Origin: Lagierella sp.
Lineage (GTDB): Bacteria; Bacillota; Clostridia; Tissierellales; Peptoniphilaceae
Assembly: GCF_029983815.1 (NCBI RefSeq)
Contig: NZ_JASBYU010000003.1
Location: forward strand, 69,010 to 133,009
Direction: 5' to 3'
Length of the DNA: 64,000 bases
Every line of letters begins with the position of its first letter. The first letter of the stretch is position 1. This document shows positions 17,075-25,263 of this stretch, one piece after another. The position numbers and the translations under genes were made by a program. The notes beneath the pieces are model-generated. The model did not search any database. It was not told the DNA's origin and was given only the letters and a program-made list of their open reading frames with translations.

Positions 17075-17494
17075 TCATTCTCCTTTTTTGTGAGAAATTA
17101 CCTTTCCATCTCTATATTCAGCAATTTCCTTTGCTCTTTTTTCAGCATCAACTTTTTTATCATGCAAGGAGTCTGCCCTCTTTGCACCTTGGGTTTTTAC
17201 TTCCCACTTTTTATCCTCTTCTCTATATCGTACAATCACATCAGCGTCCTGCAATTTACCTGCATTGGAATTGGTTTTTTTATGCTTTGTCACATCTTTT
17301 TTCATGGTGTCCTTTTTTTCTTTAGGACTAGCATTCTCAGCCCAATCCTTTGCTTTTGAAATTGCAATCGGTATTACTCTTCCTTCATCATAGCCATCTT
17401 TCAACATAGCATTACCAATATCAATGGCCTTCACTCTAACTTTTTCCTCCAAATTCTTAAAAGAATCAGGATAATCTTTCTTTGTCCAAACCAT
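17075..17494 (-). CDS. YdaT-like DUF2188 stress protein
   Basis: A 139-residue soluble protein. The N-terminal 65 residues (VWTKKDYPDSFKNLEEKVR, then GRVIPIAISKAKDWAEN) match the ChaB-like half of Bacillus YdaT; a charged linker follows. The C-terminal 50 residues (VRYREEDKKWEVKTQGAKRADSLHDKK, with IAEYRDGKVISHKK) are a DUF2188 domain. In Bacillus ydaT is under SigB control. A SigB-like promoter is seen 40 bp upstream (17535-17560). Role unknown; likely general stress protection. Confidence 0.85.
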   Translation of the reverse strand: MVWTKKDYPDSFKNLEEKVRVKAIDIGNAMLKDGYDEGRVIPIAISKAKDWAENASPKEKKDTMKKDVTKHKKTNSNAGKLQDADVIVRYREEDKKWEVKTQGAKRADSLHDKKVDAEKRAKEIAEYRDGKVISHKKGE

Positions 17495-17534
17495 GATCTG
17501 CCTCCCTACTATGAAATTTTGCTACAATTTTTAT

Positions 17535-17560
17535 ATACCCAGTTGAAATTTATCAAAAAC
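17535..17560 (-). promoter_or_regulatory. SigB-like promoter of the YdaT-SDR-DUF1905 unit
   Basis: Minus strand GTTTTT (17555-17560), 14 bp, GGGTAT (17535-17540), close to the Bacillus SigB consensus GTTTAA-N12/14-GGGTAT. Vegetative -35/-10 boxes are not obvious here. Confidence 0.5.
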
Positions 17561-17603
17561 AAAGGGCCCCTCTATAAAGACGAGCCCCGTTTTTTGTTTT
17601 CTA

Positions 17604-18683
17604 TTAACTTTTGCTATTTTCATAAGAAATTTCATAATTTTTCTTTAACTTAATAAGCATCCATACAAGTCCAATGGATAAAATTATATGCCCTAGACCA
17701 GAAAAGCCAGAAATCATAGGGATACTGATAATTCCCTCTTCTTTTCCAACCACATCATATATACCATAAACCGTCATTGTAACTATTGTAAATATCAAAC
17801 CTACCATATAGGTCATGAAAGGTTTCTTTAATTTTATAAATTTCTCACGATTTTTTCCCCTTGTTGCTAAATATAAAACAAAGATTAAGATAAACCCTAG
17901 AACCAGCGTATGAACATGAAGCTTTCCTAGATGGGTTGCACCATTAAAGTTAAAATATTTTGTAAATTCTCTATAAAAAACTCCAGCAACCAATCCCATT
18001 ATCAAGAAAGTAAATGAAATATCATAGAGATTCTCTGGCTTAAACTCATTTATATAATATTTGTAACCTTCTAAAATTAAGAGTACATATGCTATGGTTT
18101 TAGGCATCATTAGCGCACCTAACATAGGATATTTTGAAGCCCATAACACTACTGGTATATAGAATGCAAAGCTTAAGAATATCCAAATGCTCATATTATT
18201 TAAACCGGAAACTTTTCTTTTCTTGTAAGTCCAAAAAATTAATAGCAATCCCATTATTAAAAATGGTATGTTTCTAATTATTCCCATTCTATAATTTCCG
18301 TTGACTATTCCCCAATTATTTTGTGGAAGCATCAACAAAACTAGCCTAATAGCGGATAGAATAATGATGGTCCATTTTTTATTATTATCTAAGTCGCCAC
18401 TTTGTTTTCTGTAATAAAAATAGAACAAGAGATAAAAGATAGTCATAGTTATACCAGTTATAAACTGCCCCCAGGACAATGCCCTTTCATAGGCTATAAA
18501 ACCATCTGGAGTAAGATGTGCCATCACCCTTGGAACAAGATGGAATGCATCCCCAAATCCCAGGAGTAACGCCATCCAACCTACTAAGTTTGACTCCTTA
18601 CCTTTAAATATTAATAGTCTAACTCCAAGCCCTATTACTATAGAAAGATATAGTATGTCGAATATCGATTCAATTACTGCCAT
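17604..18683 (-). CDS. Polytopic membrane protein with C-terminal DUF2871-like domain
   Basis: A 359-residue protein with about ten membrane helices. Residues 1-215 form an unclassified six-helix part (LVGWMALLLGFGDAFHLVPR and similar). Residues about 220-350 resemble DUF2871: GLVAGVFYREFTKYFNF, GKLHVHTLVLGFILI and GLGHIILSIGLVWMLIKL. In other Firmicutes the DUF2871 part is usually a separate protein, so this looks like a fusion. The start overlaps the TetR gene by ten bases and has a GGAGGG site, so it is translated from the TetR operon. Function unknown; histidines in helices hint at metal or haem binding, but that is speculation. Confidence 0.75.
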   Translation of the reverse strand: MAVIESIFDILYLSIVIGLGVRLLIFKGKESNLVGWMALLLGFGDAFHLVPRVMAHLTPDGFIAYERALSWGQFITGITMTIFYLLFYFYYRKQSGDLDNNKKWTIIILSAIRLVLLMLPQNNWGIVNGNYRMGIIRNIPFLIMGLLLIFWTYKKRKVSGLNNMSIWIFLSFAFYIPVVLWASKYPMLGALMMPKTIAYVLLILEGYKYYINEFKPENLYDISFTFLIMGLVAGVFYREFTKYFNFNGATHLGKLHVHTLVLGFILIFVLYLATRGKNREKFIKLKKPFMTYMVGLIFTIVTMTVYGIYDVVGKEEGIISIPMISGFSGLGHIILSIGLVWMLIKLKKNYEISYENSKS

Positions 18684-19255
18684 GTTTCAATTCCCTCCTT
18701 TAACCATTTTAGATATTTAGAAAAATGCGTTATAAACTCTTCCTTTGTCCATTTTTCCATAAAATTTCTCTGAATCAAATTATGGATAAATGCCTTGATA
18801 TAGTACAATTTTTCCATATCTAGATTCTCATCAACCTTCTTATTTTTTAAATCACCAAATTTTTTCTGGTTATATTTTTTCCAACGATCTTCAAGCTCCA
18901 CAGTCCAGTAGAGATATCTGTTTTTATACAAGGTATAGGCTTCTTTAGAGAATAATAAGTTTGAGATTTCATCCCTGTAGCTTTCCAAAGACTTTACAAT
19001 ATTATAATCATTTTCTTTATAAAGCCTTATAAAAAGTTGGTGCACATCCACAGTTTCTAAATCTAAAATCATAAAATATGCATCTTCCAAATCCTCAAAG
19101 TACTGATAGAAGCTTCCCCTTGCAATCTTTAATTTTTCAACAATTTCCTTTACACTTGCATCAAAGACCGTCTTTTCTTCAAAAGTGGTTTTTAAAACTC
19201 CAATAATATTTTCTCTTTTTTCATCGCTTAAATTATAAAAAGTTTGCTTAGGCAT
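18674..19255 (-). CDS. TetR-family transcriptional regulator
   Basis: A 193-residue repressor. The N-terminal helix-turn-helix is KRENIIGVLKTTFEEKTVFDASVKEIVEKLKIARGSFYQYFEDLED, the classic TetR pattern (SFYQYF). The C-terminal 140 residues are the helical ligand-binding domain. It lies in the middle of a three-gene operon whose promoter carries two TGACAc/gTGTCA palindromes, the likely binding sites, so it probably represses its own operon and responds to an unknown compound. The stop overlaps the downstream membrane gene. Confidence 0.9.
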   Translation of the reverse strand: MPKQTFYNLSDEKRENIIGVLKTTFEEKTVFDASVKEIVEKLKIARGSFYQYFEDLEDAYFMILDLETVDVHQLFIRLYKENDYNIVKSLESYRDEISNLLFSKEAYTLYKNRYLYWTVELEDRWKKYNQKKFGDLKNKKVDENLDMEKLYYIKAFIHNLIQRNFMEKWTKEEFITHFSKYLKWLKEGIETWQ

Positions 19256-19258
19256 TTT

Positions 19259-19663
19259 TTACTCCTCTTTAAAATAAAGATAGATATATTTTACTCCCGC
19301 TAGAAAAAGTGCTAACCCTAGTCCCAAATAGAATATAAAGATATACAGGTCAGCAACAAGACCGCTTCTTCTTAGTAAAATTCCAAAGGCCATCATAAAG
19401 GCCATGATTAAATAGCCCTTTAAATCTAAGAATTTCCAAAATTTTACTTCGTCGTCTTTTAAATTCATTATTCGATTTCTATTTTTAACTGCAAAAGGCG
19501 AAAAAATCTTAAAGAAAAATAAGACAAATACAATTAAACTTATAACTAACCAAGGCAAAACTTCATTGAAGGTAGTATACGCAGAATAGGCTGTTTTTAA
19601 AACCATAGATCCTGCTAACATCCAAACAACAGCTGCTATTATCAATAAACTTTTCCTTTTCAT
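19259..19663 (-). CDS. Small membrane protein heading a TetR operon
   Basis: A 134-residue protein with four hydrophobic helices (residues about 7-25, 35-55, 83-100 and 108-126) and a charged KNRNRIMNLKDDEVKFWK loop between the second and third. ATG 19663 is preferred: it follows GGAAGGAG, while the longer frame begins inside the operator. I do not recognise a named domain. It is the first gene of the operon with TetR and the DUF2871-like protein, so all three may act on one membrane stress or compound. Confidence 0.7.
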   Translation of the reverse strand: MKRKSLLIIAAVVWMLAGSMVLKTAYSAYTTFNEVLPWLVISLIVFVLFFFKIFSPFAVKNRNRIMNLKDDEVKFWKFLDLKGYLIMAFMMAFGILLRRSGLVADLYIFIFYLGLGLALFLAGVKYIYLYFKEE

Positions 19664-19683
19664 AAATACTTTTCTCCTTCCTT

Positions 19684-19736
19684 GTGACACTATGTCACTT
19701 TACTTCTATTTTATATGACACAGTGTCATTTGTCAA
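19684..19736 (-). promoter_or_regulatory. TetR operon promoter with two operator palindromes
   Basis: Minus strand TTGACA (19731-19736), 17 bp, TAAAAT (19708-19713). The palindrome ATGACACAGTGTCAT (19715-19729) fills the spacer; a second, GTGACACTATGTCAC (19684-19698), covers the start of transcription. Both share the half-site TGACA. This is a textbook arrangement for repression by the TetR protein encoded in the operon. Confidence 0.82.
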
Positions 19737-19774
19737 GTATTGTTATAGCTTTATCTCTTCTTTTCATAAAAAAA

Positions 19775-19800
19775 CACCCTACTAAAAAAGTAATAGGGTG
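19775..19800 (-). terminator. Terminator after the MBL-rhodanese gene
   Basis: CACCCTA and TAGGGTG (with the adjoining TTAC/GTA) form a stem followed by seven U residues on the minus strand. Confidence 0.85.
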
Positions 19801-19830
19801 CGTATAACTTTTTAATTTTAAATTTAGATT

Positions 19831-21171
19831 TTATCCAAGTCTTTTTACCGCTTGGTTTCCTCCTGCAATTACCACTACATCATATCCCCTTTGAATTAAA
19901 AAGGACGCCGCTGTAGTTGCAGTATTTCCTGAGTTACAAAGTATATATATGGTTTTATCCTTTGGAAGGATATCAAAGTCCTTGTACAAAACTTTTAATG
20001 GAATCTTGTAATAGTCCTCACTTGACTTTCCTATCTCCTCCAAGTTGTCAACCCCTCTAATATCAAGGGTTATTTTGTCCTCGAGGTTACAATAGTCAGT
20101 TGCTCTAATCGTCTTTATCCTATCCCAATCTTTGGCACTATTTATAAAGCCTTGTACTCCCCCTTTTAGATATCCAGCTATATTATCAAAGCCTATTCTC
20201 CTTGCTGTCCAATAAGCTCTTTCGATGATATCCAGGTTGTCATCTTGAGCGATAAACACCAGGTTGGAATTTGTATCTAAAATGGTTCCTAAAAACGAAG
20301 CAAGATTTCCCATACTTAAAAAATAGGACCTTGGAATGTGACTTTCAGCAAAGGCCTGTGGCGACCTAAGGTCCACCAAGGTATGATCAGAGTTAAGATC
20401 AGAAAATTTTAAAGGTTTAAAATTGCCATCACAATTTACAAATTCAGCTCCCTTTGTGTTACAGATTTCCATTTTTTCAAAGTAACGTGGCTTTATCTTC
20501 ATCTTTCCATGGTTTTTAATAAAGTCTTCTCTCTTGGTATATTGAAGTTTTGGATTGTTTAATTTTTCATACCCAACTGTGGTAATTGGCCTTTCATCCA
20601 TACTGTCACCGCATGCAGATCCATTTCCATGGGCAGGATTTACTATTACACCATCACCTAGTTTTAAAATCTTATTAAAGATACTGTCATATAAAAGACC
20701 AGTCATCTCTTCTAAATTCTCTTTTCCATAAAAGTCCGTTCTTCCTACATCCCCCATAAATAGACAGTCCCCGGTAAAGACCATGTAAGGGTTGTCCTTT
20801 TCTTTTTCAATCAATACATAGGACATATGTCCTTTGGTATGCCCTGGAGTATGTAGAGCTTTTATCAAAAGACCTCCAAATTCTACAACATCCCCATCAA
20901 AAATTTCATTTCCATATTCATATCCCAAGTCTTCATGACCTGAAATATAAACTTTTGCATCGGTAAGTTTAGACAGTTCCATAGATCCAGAAATATAGTC
21001 CTCATTTCTATGGGTCTCAAAGATATACTTTAAATTTAATCCCTCTTCTTTAAATATGTCTAAATATAAATTGCTATCCCTCATGGGATCGATTATTATA
21101 GCTTCGCCATTACTTCCAACTATGTATGAGTAATGGGCTAATCCGTCTGTTTCAAGTTTTTTAAAAAACAT
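19831..21171 (-). CDS. MBL-fold hydrolase with two rhodanese domains
   Basis: A 446-residue protein like the sulfur-handling persulfide-dioxygenase-type proteins. Residues 1-235 are a metallo-beta-lactamase domain: the first metal motif is ETHRNEDYISGS, an altered HxHxDH in which the second and third His are Asn and Tyr, followed by HTPGHTKGHMSY, FTGDCLFMGDVGRTD and NPAHGNGSACG. Residues about 255-350 are a rhodanese-like domain without the Cys (VFIAQDDN). Residues about 360-446 are a second rhodanese with C in YILCNSGNTATTAASFL. The HRNEDY variant seems to recur in bacterial relatives. Likely roles are persulfide, thiosulfate or sulfide detoxification. It has its own RBS and terminator. Confidence 0.85.
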   Translation of the reverse strand: MFFKKLETDGLAHYSYIVGSNGEAIIIDPMRDSNLYLDIFKEEGLNLKYIFETHRNEDYISGSMELSKLTDAKVYISGHEDLGYEYGNEIFDGDVVEFGGLLIKALHTPGHTKGHMSYVLIEKEKDNPYMVFTGDCLFMGDVGRTDFYGKENLEEMTGLLYDSIFNKILKLGDGVIVNPAHGNGSACGDSMDERPITTVGYEKLNNPKLQYTKREDFIKNHGKMKIKPRYFEKMEICNTKGAEFVNCDGNFKPLKFSDLNSDHTLVDLRSPQAFAESHIPRSYFLSMGNLASFLGTILDTNSNLVFIAQDDNLDIIERAYWTARRIGFDNIAGYLKGGVQGFINSAKDWDRIKTIRATDYCNLEDKITLDIRGVDNLEEIGKSSEDYYKIPLKVLYKDFDILPKDKTIYILCNSGNTATTAASFLIQRGYDVVVIAGGNQAVKRLG

Positions 21172-21258
21172 ATTATCCCTCCCAGTATATACCTACCCAT
21201 AATTGACCTTTTGATTAAGAAACCTTTCAAATCCTAAAATAGAAATTTATCATTAAAA

Positions 21259-21278
21259 AAGAGGACCAAAGTCCTCTA
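21259..21278 (-). terminator. Terminator after the TMEM175-like gene
   Basis: GAGGAC-TTTG-GTCCTC followed by six U residues on the minus strand, two bases past the stop codon. Confidence 0.88.
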
Positions 21279-21279
21279 A

Positions 21280-21858
21280 TTATATTTCCCTATTTGCTTT
21301 TTCAATCCTAGTATCGGGCACAACCCACATAAGGGCAATTACAAAGTAGATAATATAGGACAGAATGGGAAGAAAAAATGATGAGATTATAGAGATTCCA
21401 TAACAAATTATAGATGTCTTTCCCTTTATGTCCCTTCCTATACTATTTGCAATTGCAGAATTTTGTCCACTTATTTTTATTACCTCTCTCTGTAACATAT
21501 TGTAAGAGATTGCACACATGAATAGGATTATTCCATATAGTAAAGTGGGCAACTCCTTTAGTGGATTAAGTCCTAACCACTCTGTTCCCGTTGGAATAAG
21601 CGACATCCAAAAAATCCAATGTAGATTTTTCCAAAGTAGTCTTCCAGAAACAGATTCCAACATATATATCAGATGGTGATGGTTGGCCCAATATATCCCC
21701 ACATATAGATAGGATAGTACATAGGCTAAAAATGTGGGAAAATTGTTCTTTAGCGCAGAGAAACTAATGCTTTCTGGAGGCTTTAGTTTCAAGACCATTA
21801 TGGTTATGACAATTGCCAAAACGCCATCACTAAAGGCCTCCATTCTATCTCTACTCAT
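21280..21858 (-). CDS. TMEM175/DUF1211-family channel-like protein
   Basis: A 192-residue membrane protein with six hydrophobic helices. The first helix carries the family signature RMEAFSDGVLAIVITIMVL; the FSDG residues help shape the pore in TMEM175 potassium channels. The rest includes YLYVGIYWANHHHLIYML, a typical second/third helix segment. Bacterial single-repeat forms assemble as tetramers. A potassium or proton-leak role is inferred from the family. The gene lies 13 bp after the pirin gene and shares its transcript. Confidence 0.9.
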   Translation of the reverse strand: MSRDRMEAFSDGVLAIVITIMVLKLKPPESISFSALKNNFPTFLAYVLSYLYVGIYWANHHHLIYMLESVSGRLLWKNLHWIFWMSLIPTGTEWLGLNPLKELPTLLYGIILFMCAISYNMLQREVIKISGQNSAIANSIGRDIKGKTSIICYGISIISSFFLPILSYIIYFVIALMWVVPDTRIEKANREI

Positions 21859-21871
21859 GTTCTACTTCCTA

Positions 21872-22717
21872 TTAGTCGTTAAATTCTAATTCTTGTCTAA
21901 TGAAAGTTCCATTTCTCAAGTCTTGAGATGCCCTAATAAGCTCTTCTTGAGTATTCATAACAATTGGACCTGCCCAAGCAACTGGCTCATTTAACTTTCT
22001 AGATCTCATATATAAAATTTGTGCCTTTTCACCTTTATTTGTCAATTCCAAACTGTCTCCTTCTGTTAGTTTAACAGCAGTCTTTTCTTCAATAAGTTCA
22101 TCATTTACATAAACTTCACCTAGAAGCGTAAAGATCATAACGGAGTCTTCATTGTCCATATTAAGTGTAATACTTGCATCCTTTTCAAGATGAATATCAT
22201 AATAGTCAAGTGGTAAGTGTTCTCCCTTAAAACCTTCATGGCCTTCGAAGGAGCCTGCAATAAGCCTTATCATACCGCCATCGATTTCAATTTCTTCAAT
22301 TTCATCTCTTTTAATACTATTATAAGTTGGTTGACTCATTTTTTCGTCAGAGGGCAAGTTTAGCCACAATTGTACACCCAAGAGTCTATCGGCGGCAGGA
22401 ACTTGCTCCTCATGAAGAATTCCAGATCCAGAGTTCATCCACTGTACCTCGCCATCACCGATTTCGTCTTCATTTCCCAAGGTATCCTTATGCACCATTC
22501 TACCCTTATAAAGATAACTTACAGTCTCAATTCCTCTGTGGGGATGCATAGGAAAACCAGCAGTGTAGTCGTCCGGGTTAGTACTGTCAAAGGAATCCAA
22601 CATCAAAATCGGATCGAACTCTTCCACAGTTTCATGTCCTAAAACCCTTACCAAGCTAACGCCAGCACCGTCTTGTGTTCTAAAACCTTTAACTTTGCTC
22701 TTTACTTCTCTTTTCAT
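21872..22717 (-). CDS. Pirin-family protein
   Basis: A 281-residue bicupin. The N-terminal cupin carries the pirin metal site: HPHRGIETVSYL provides two His, and GSGILHEEQ provides the third His and Glu. The C-terminal half is the pirin_C domain (IYVNDELIEEKTAVKL-like strands and the AGPIVMNTQEEL end). Some pirins are quercetin dioxygenases; others are redox sensors, so the function is not fixed. A near-perfect SigB-like promoter lies about 120 bp upstream (22838-22861), suggesting stress control. Downstream it is followed by the TMEM175-like gene with 13 bp between. Confidence 0.92.
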   Translation of the reverse strand: MKREVKSKVKGFRTQDGAGVSLVRVLGHETVEEFDPILMLDSFDSTNPDDYTAGFPMHPHRGIETVSYLYKGRMVHKDTLGNEDEIGDGEVQWMNSGSGILHEEQVPAADRLLGVQLWLNLPSDEKMSQPTYNSIKRDEIEEIEIDGGMIRLIAGSFEGHEGFKGEHLPLDYYDIHLEKDASITLNMDNEDSVMIFTLLGEVYVNDELIEEKTAVKLTEGDSLELTNKGEKAQILYMRSRKLNEPVAWAGPIVMNTQEELIRASQDLRNGTFIRQELEFND

Positions 22718-22837
22718 TAAATTTCCTCCTTTTATTGTAGGTTTGTAAATACATCATTTATCGCTTCTTGTCCTAAGTTTAAAACTTAAACAAAGGACCT
22801 TTTCGCAATTTAGTACTAACTAGTCCTATCTATTTGT

Positions 22838-22861
22838 ATACCCAAATTTATTAATTTAAAC
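22838..22861 (-). promoter_or_regulatory. SigB-like promoter upstream of pirin gene
   Basis: Minus strand GTTTAA (22856-22861), 12 bp, GGGTAT (22838-22843): exactly the Bacillus SigB -35 and -10 hexamers. A sigma factor of this type is assumed, not seen, in this window. Confidence 0.55.
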
Positions 22862-22936
22862 AATCGAAAACTCTTCTGTTCAAATGACACAACTTAATAT
22901 TTAATAACTTAAATCTTCCTCATTATAAAGAAAAAG

Positions 22937-22963
22937 ACCAAGCCCCAAAATAGGAACTTAGCC
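22937..22963 (-). terminator. Probable terminator after lipoprotein gene
   Basis: GGCTAAGTTCC can pair with GGGGCTTGGTC using several G-U pairs, followed by TTTTTC on the minus strand. Weaker than the other terminators. Confidence 0.5.
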
Positions 22964-22971
22964 TTTTATAT

Positions 22972-23565
22972 TTATGAAGAAATTTCAACTTCAGTTGCTA
23001 CACCATTTTCCACTTTGATTATAAGACCCAGCCCGGACTCCTTAACTTCCATAAAATAGTCATTAAATTCCTCCACAGTCATGACTTGGGGTTCATTTAG
23101 ACCGCCAACAGCCTTATATTCAGTATTTTCATCAACTTCAAAAGTATAGGTTTTATTTTCTAAGATCTCATCCTCTGAAGTAGTATAATCCTCTTGTCCA
23201 AAGGAAAGGGATCCTGAAACCTTCAAAGTCTCACCATCAGACTTTGCCTCATAGACAGAAGTATTTAAGTTGTCAAATTCTCCTTTTTTTGACGCTATAA
23301 TACTTGAAAAGTAATTCCCGTCATTTTGAAGGTTGTTTTCAGCATCATTTACGCTGTCTTGTGTCCCTTCGGAAGTTTCAGTTTCATCCGTTTCAATAAC
23401 ATCAGATGATTCTTTTGTAGGCTCTGAACTTTCAGTAGTTTCACTAATATCTGTTATTTCTGTAACTTCATTTTCTGTACTTTTCTCACTGTTCTTATTG
23501 TCACATGCCACAAAGATTAAGCACATTGACAACAACAAAGGTATTATATATGCTTTTTTAGTCAT
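22972..23565 (-). CDS. Lipoprotein with acidic Ser/Thr-rich linker
   Basis: A 197-residue predicted lipoprotein. ATG 23565 is chosen since GAGGTG lies six bases before it. Residues 1-20 are a signal with a lipobox ending in FVAC, so the Cys should be lipidated. Residues about 22-85 are a low-complexity acidic Glu/Ser/Thr segment that probably spans the wall. Residues 90-197 are a globular domain (TYTFEVDENTEYKAVGGLNEP, then a VENGVATEVEIS end) that I do not recognise. It sits directly before the ABC-F gene's stop (upstream neighbour 20 bp away) and is probably read with it. Function unknown. Confidence 0.82.
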   Translation of the reverse strand: MTKKAYIIPLLLSMCLIFVACDNKNSEKSTENEVTEITDISETTESSEPTKESSDVIETDETETSEGTQDSVNDAENNLQNDGNYFSSIIASKKGEFDNLNTSVYEAKSDGETLKVSGSLSFGQEDYTTSEDEILENKTYTFEVDENTEYKAVGGLNEPQVMTVEEFNDYFMEVKESGLGLIIKVENGVATEVEISS

Positions 23566-23584
23566 TTCACACCTCATATAAGAT

Positions 23585-25219
23585 CTAATTTAATTTCTTC
23601 TCAACCTCATCCAATTCTTTAAAAATCTCTTCCTTAGACCTTATACCCAAGCTAAGCTCACTTAATAACATGGTCCTTCTCATTTCTAAAACCATCTTGT
23701 TTTCATCCTTCTTGTCTTTTCTCTTCTTTAAATTTTCATATTCCGTTAAATTACCTGAAAAAGACTTAATCTTTCCATTTTTTATTATCCAGATTTCATC
23801 AGCTAAGGTGTCAATAAAATGTCTGTCATGGGACACAAAGAGCATGGTTCCTTCAAAGTCTAGAAACAATTGCTCTATCGCCTCAATGGACTTGATATCT
23901 AAATAATTTGTAGGTTCATCCAGTAAAAGCACATTACAATCGGAAACAAAGAGCATCCCAAAGGTAAGTTTAATCTTTTCTCCACCAGATAGTACCTTTG
24001 CCTTGTTATAAAATTGTTCCCTTGAAAATCCCATTCTCACAAGAACATTTCTATTTATCTCCTCCTTTTGTATGGAGACAGAGTCGATATTTTCCAAGAG
24101 GTTTTTCTCTTCGTCTATTTGATTGACCGCTTGACGATAGATTCCAATTTTTGCCTTTGGTACAATTCTAATTCCAGGTACCTTCTTTTCAATTAGGCGT
24201 AAAAGAGTCGTCTTTCCACATCCATTTTCACCAATCAGTGCAGTTCGTCGATTTCTTTTCAATGTAAAACTTGCCCTATCGAAAAGTTTTTGACTTCCTT
24301 TGTATCCGAAGGTCAAATTGGTTCCTTCAATTATCACATGGTTTAAGGGTGGGTTAGTCAAAGAGAAGTCTGGCCTAATGATATTTTGTTCCTGGGGTTT
24401 TTCCTTTTTTTCCAACTGTTCAATTCTCTTTTCAGTATGCTTTGCTGCCCTTTGGAAGCTCTTTTCTTTGCCACCAAAGGACTTTCCCACAGCGCCATAT
24501 TCCCTTTGCTTTATCTCGCTATTAGAAAGATTTTTTGGCTTTGATTTCATCCTACTGGCCTTTATCCTCTGTCTTTCAGAAATCTTTAATAGCCTATTCT
24601 TCTCTTCAATGTAATTTTCATATTCCTTTGTACGTCTTGAAAACTCCTTTTCCTTCCACTGTAGATATTCATCATAATTTCCTGGAAAATCAACTAAAGT
24701 TTTTTCCACTATCTCAATTGTTCTATTGGTTAAACTATTTAAAAGCTTTCTATCATGGGAAATTAAAATAAAACTTTCTACATTTTCCAAAGTCTCTTTT
24801 AACTGCTTTATCCCCTCAATATCCAAATTGGAGGTCGGTTCATCAAGTATTATAATATCAGGAGAGTTGGTGAAAACTTCAGCCAGTCTTATCCTGGTGT
24901 TCTCTCCTCCAGAATAGGTTCTGTTCTCTTGGCCATAGATATCATTCACTTTCCACCTGCTCATGAATTCTCCTGAAATTTCTTCAGTATTTTCTAAGGA
25001 ATCAAACTGTCTAAAAACCTTCCACTTTCCATTTCTTTCGACATTTCCCGTTAATGGCTTTATTTCTCCTAGGATAATGTTTAGTAAAGTGGTCTTTCCC
25101 GATCCGTTTTCTCCAACAAGACCAATTTTATCTCCAGTCCACACCTCCAAAGTTTCAAAATCAAATAACGTTCTGTCTCCAAATCCCATGGATATATTTT
25201 TTAAATCTAGTAATTTCAA
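23585..25219 (-). CDS. ABC-F family ATPase, possible ribosome protection protein
   Basis: A 544-residue soluble protein with two ABC domains and no membrane helices. ABC1: Walker A GENGSGKT, signature YSGGENTRIRLAEV, Walker B IIILDEPTSNLD. ABC2: GENGCGKTT, LSGGEKIKLTFGM, VLLLDEPTNYLD. The interdomain linker (about 190-285) is long, basic and helical (KSKPKNLSNSEIKQREYG), as in antibiotic-resistance ABC-F proteins of the Vga/Lsa/Msr type, which displace drugs from the ribosome. A translation-factor role is the alternative. The start is TTG after AAGGAAG. No leader peptide or attenuator is evident upstream. Resistance is inferred only. Confidence 0.88.
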   Translation of the reverse strand: MKLLDLKNISMGFGDRTLFDFETLEVWTGDKIGLVGENGSGKTTLLNIILGEIKPLTGNVERNGKWKVFRQFDSLENTEEISGEFMSRWKVNDIYGQENRTYSGGENTRIRLAEVFTNSPDIIILDEPTSNLDIEGIKQLKETLENVESFILISHDRKLLNSLTNRTIEIVEKTLVDFPGNYDEYLQWKEKEFSRRTKEYENYIEEKNRLLKISERQRIKASRMKSKPKNLSNSEIKQREYGAVGKSFGGKEKSFQRAAKHTEKRIEQLEKKEKPQEQNIIRPDFSLTNPPLNHVIIEGTNLTFGYKGSQKLFDRASFTLKRNRRTALIGENGCGKTTLLRLIEKKVPGIRIVPKAKIGIYRQAVNQIDEEKNLLENIDSVSIQKEEINRNVLVRMGFSREQFYNKAKVLSGGEKIKLTFGMLFVSDCNVLLLDEPTNYLDIKSIEAIEQLFLDFEGTMLFVSHDRHFIDTLADEIWIIKNGKIKSFSGNLTEYENLKKRKDKKDENKMVLEMRRTMLLSELSLGIRSKEEIFKELDEVEKKLN

Positions 25220-25263
25220 ATTTTCACTTCCTTAATTTAGGGAGCAAAAACTTTTAACTGCCT

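Noticed and set aside
24300..25235. Plus-strand frames opposite the ABC-F gene
   Set aside because: They mirror the ABC-F reading frame and lack start signals.
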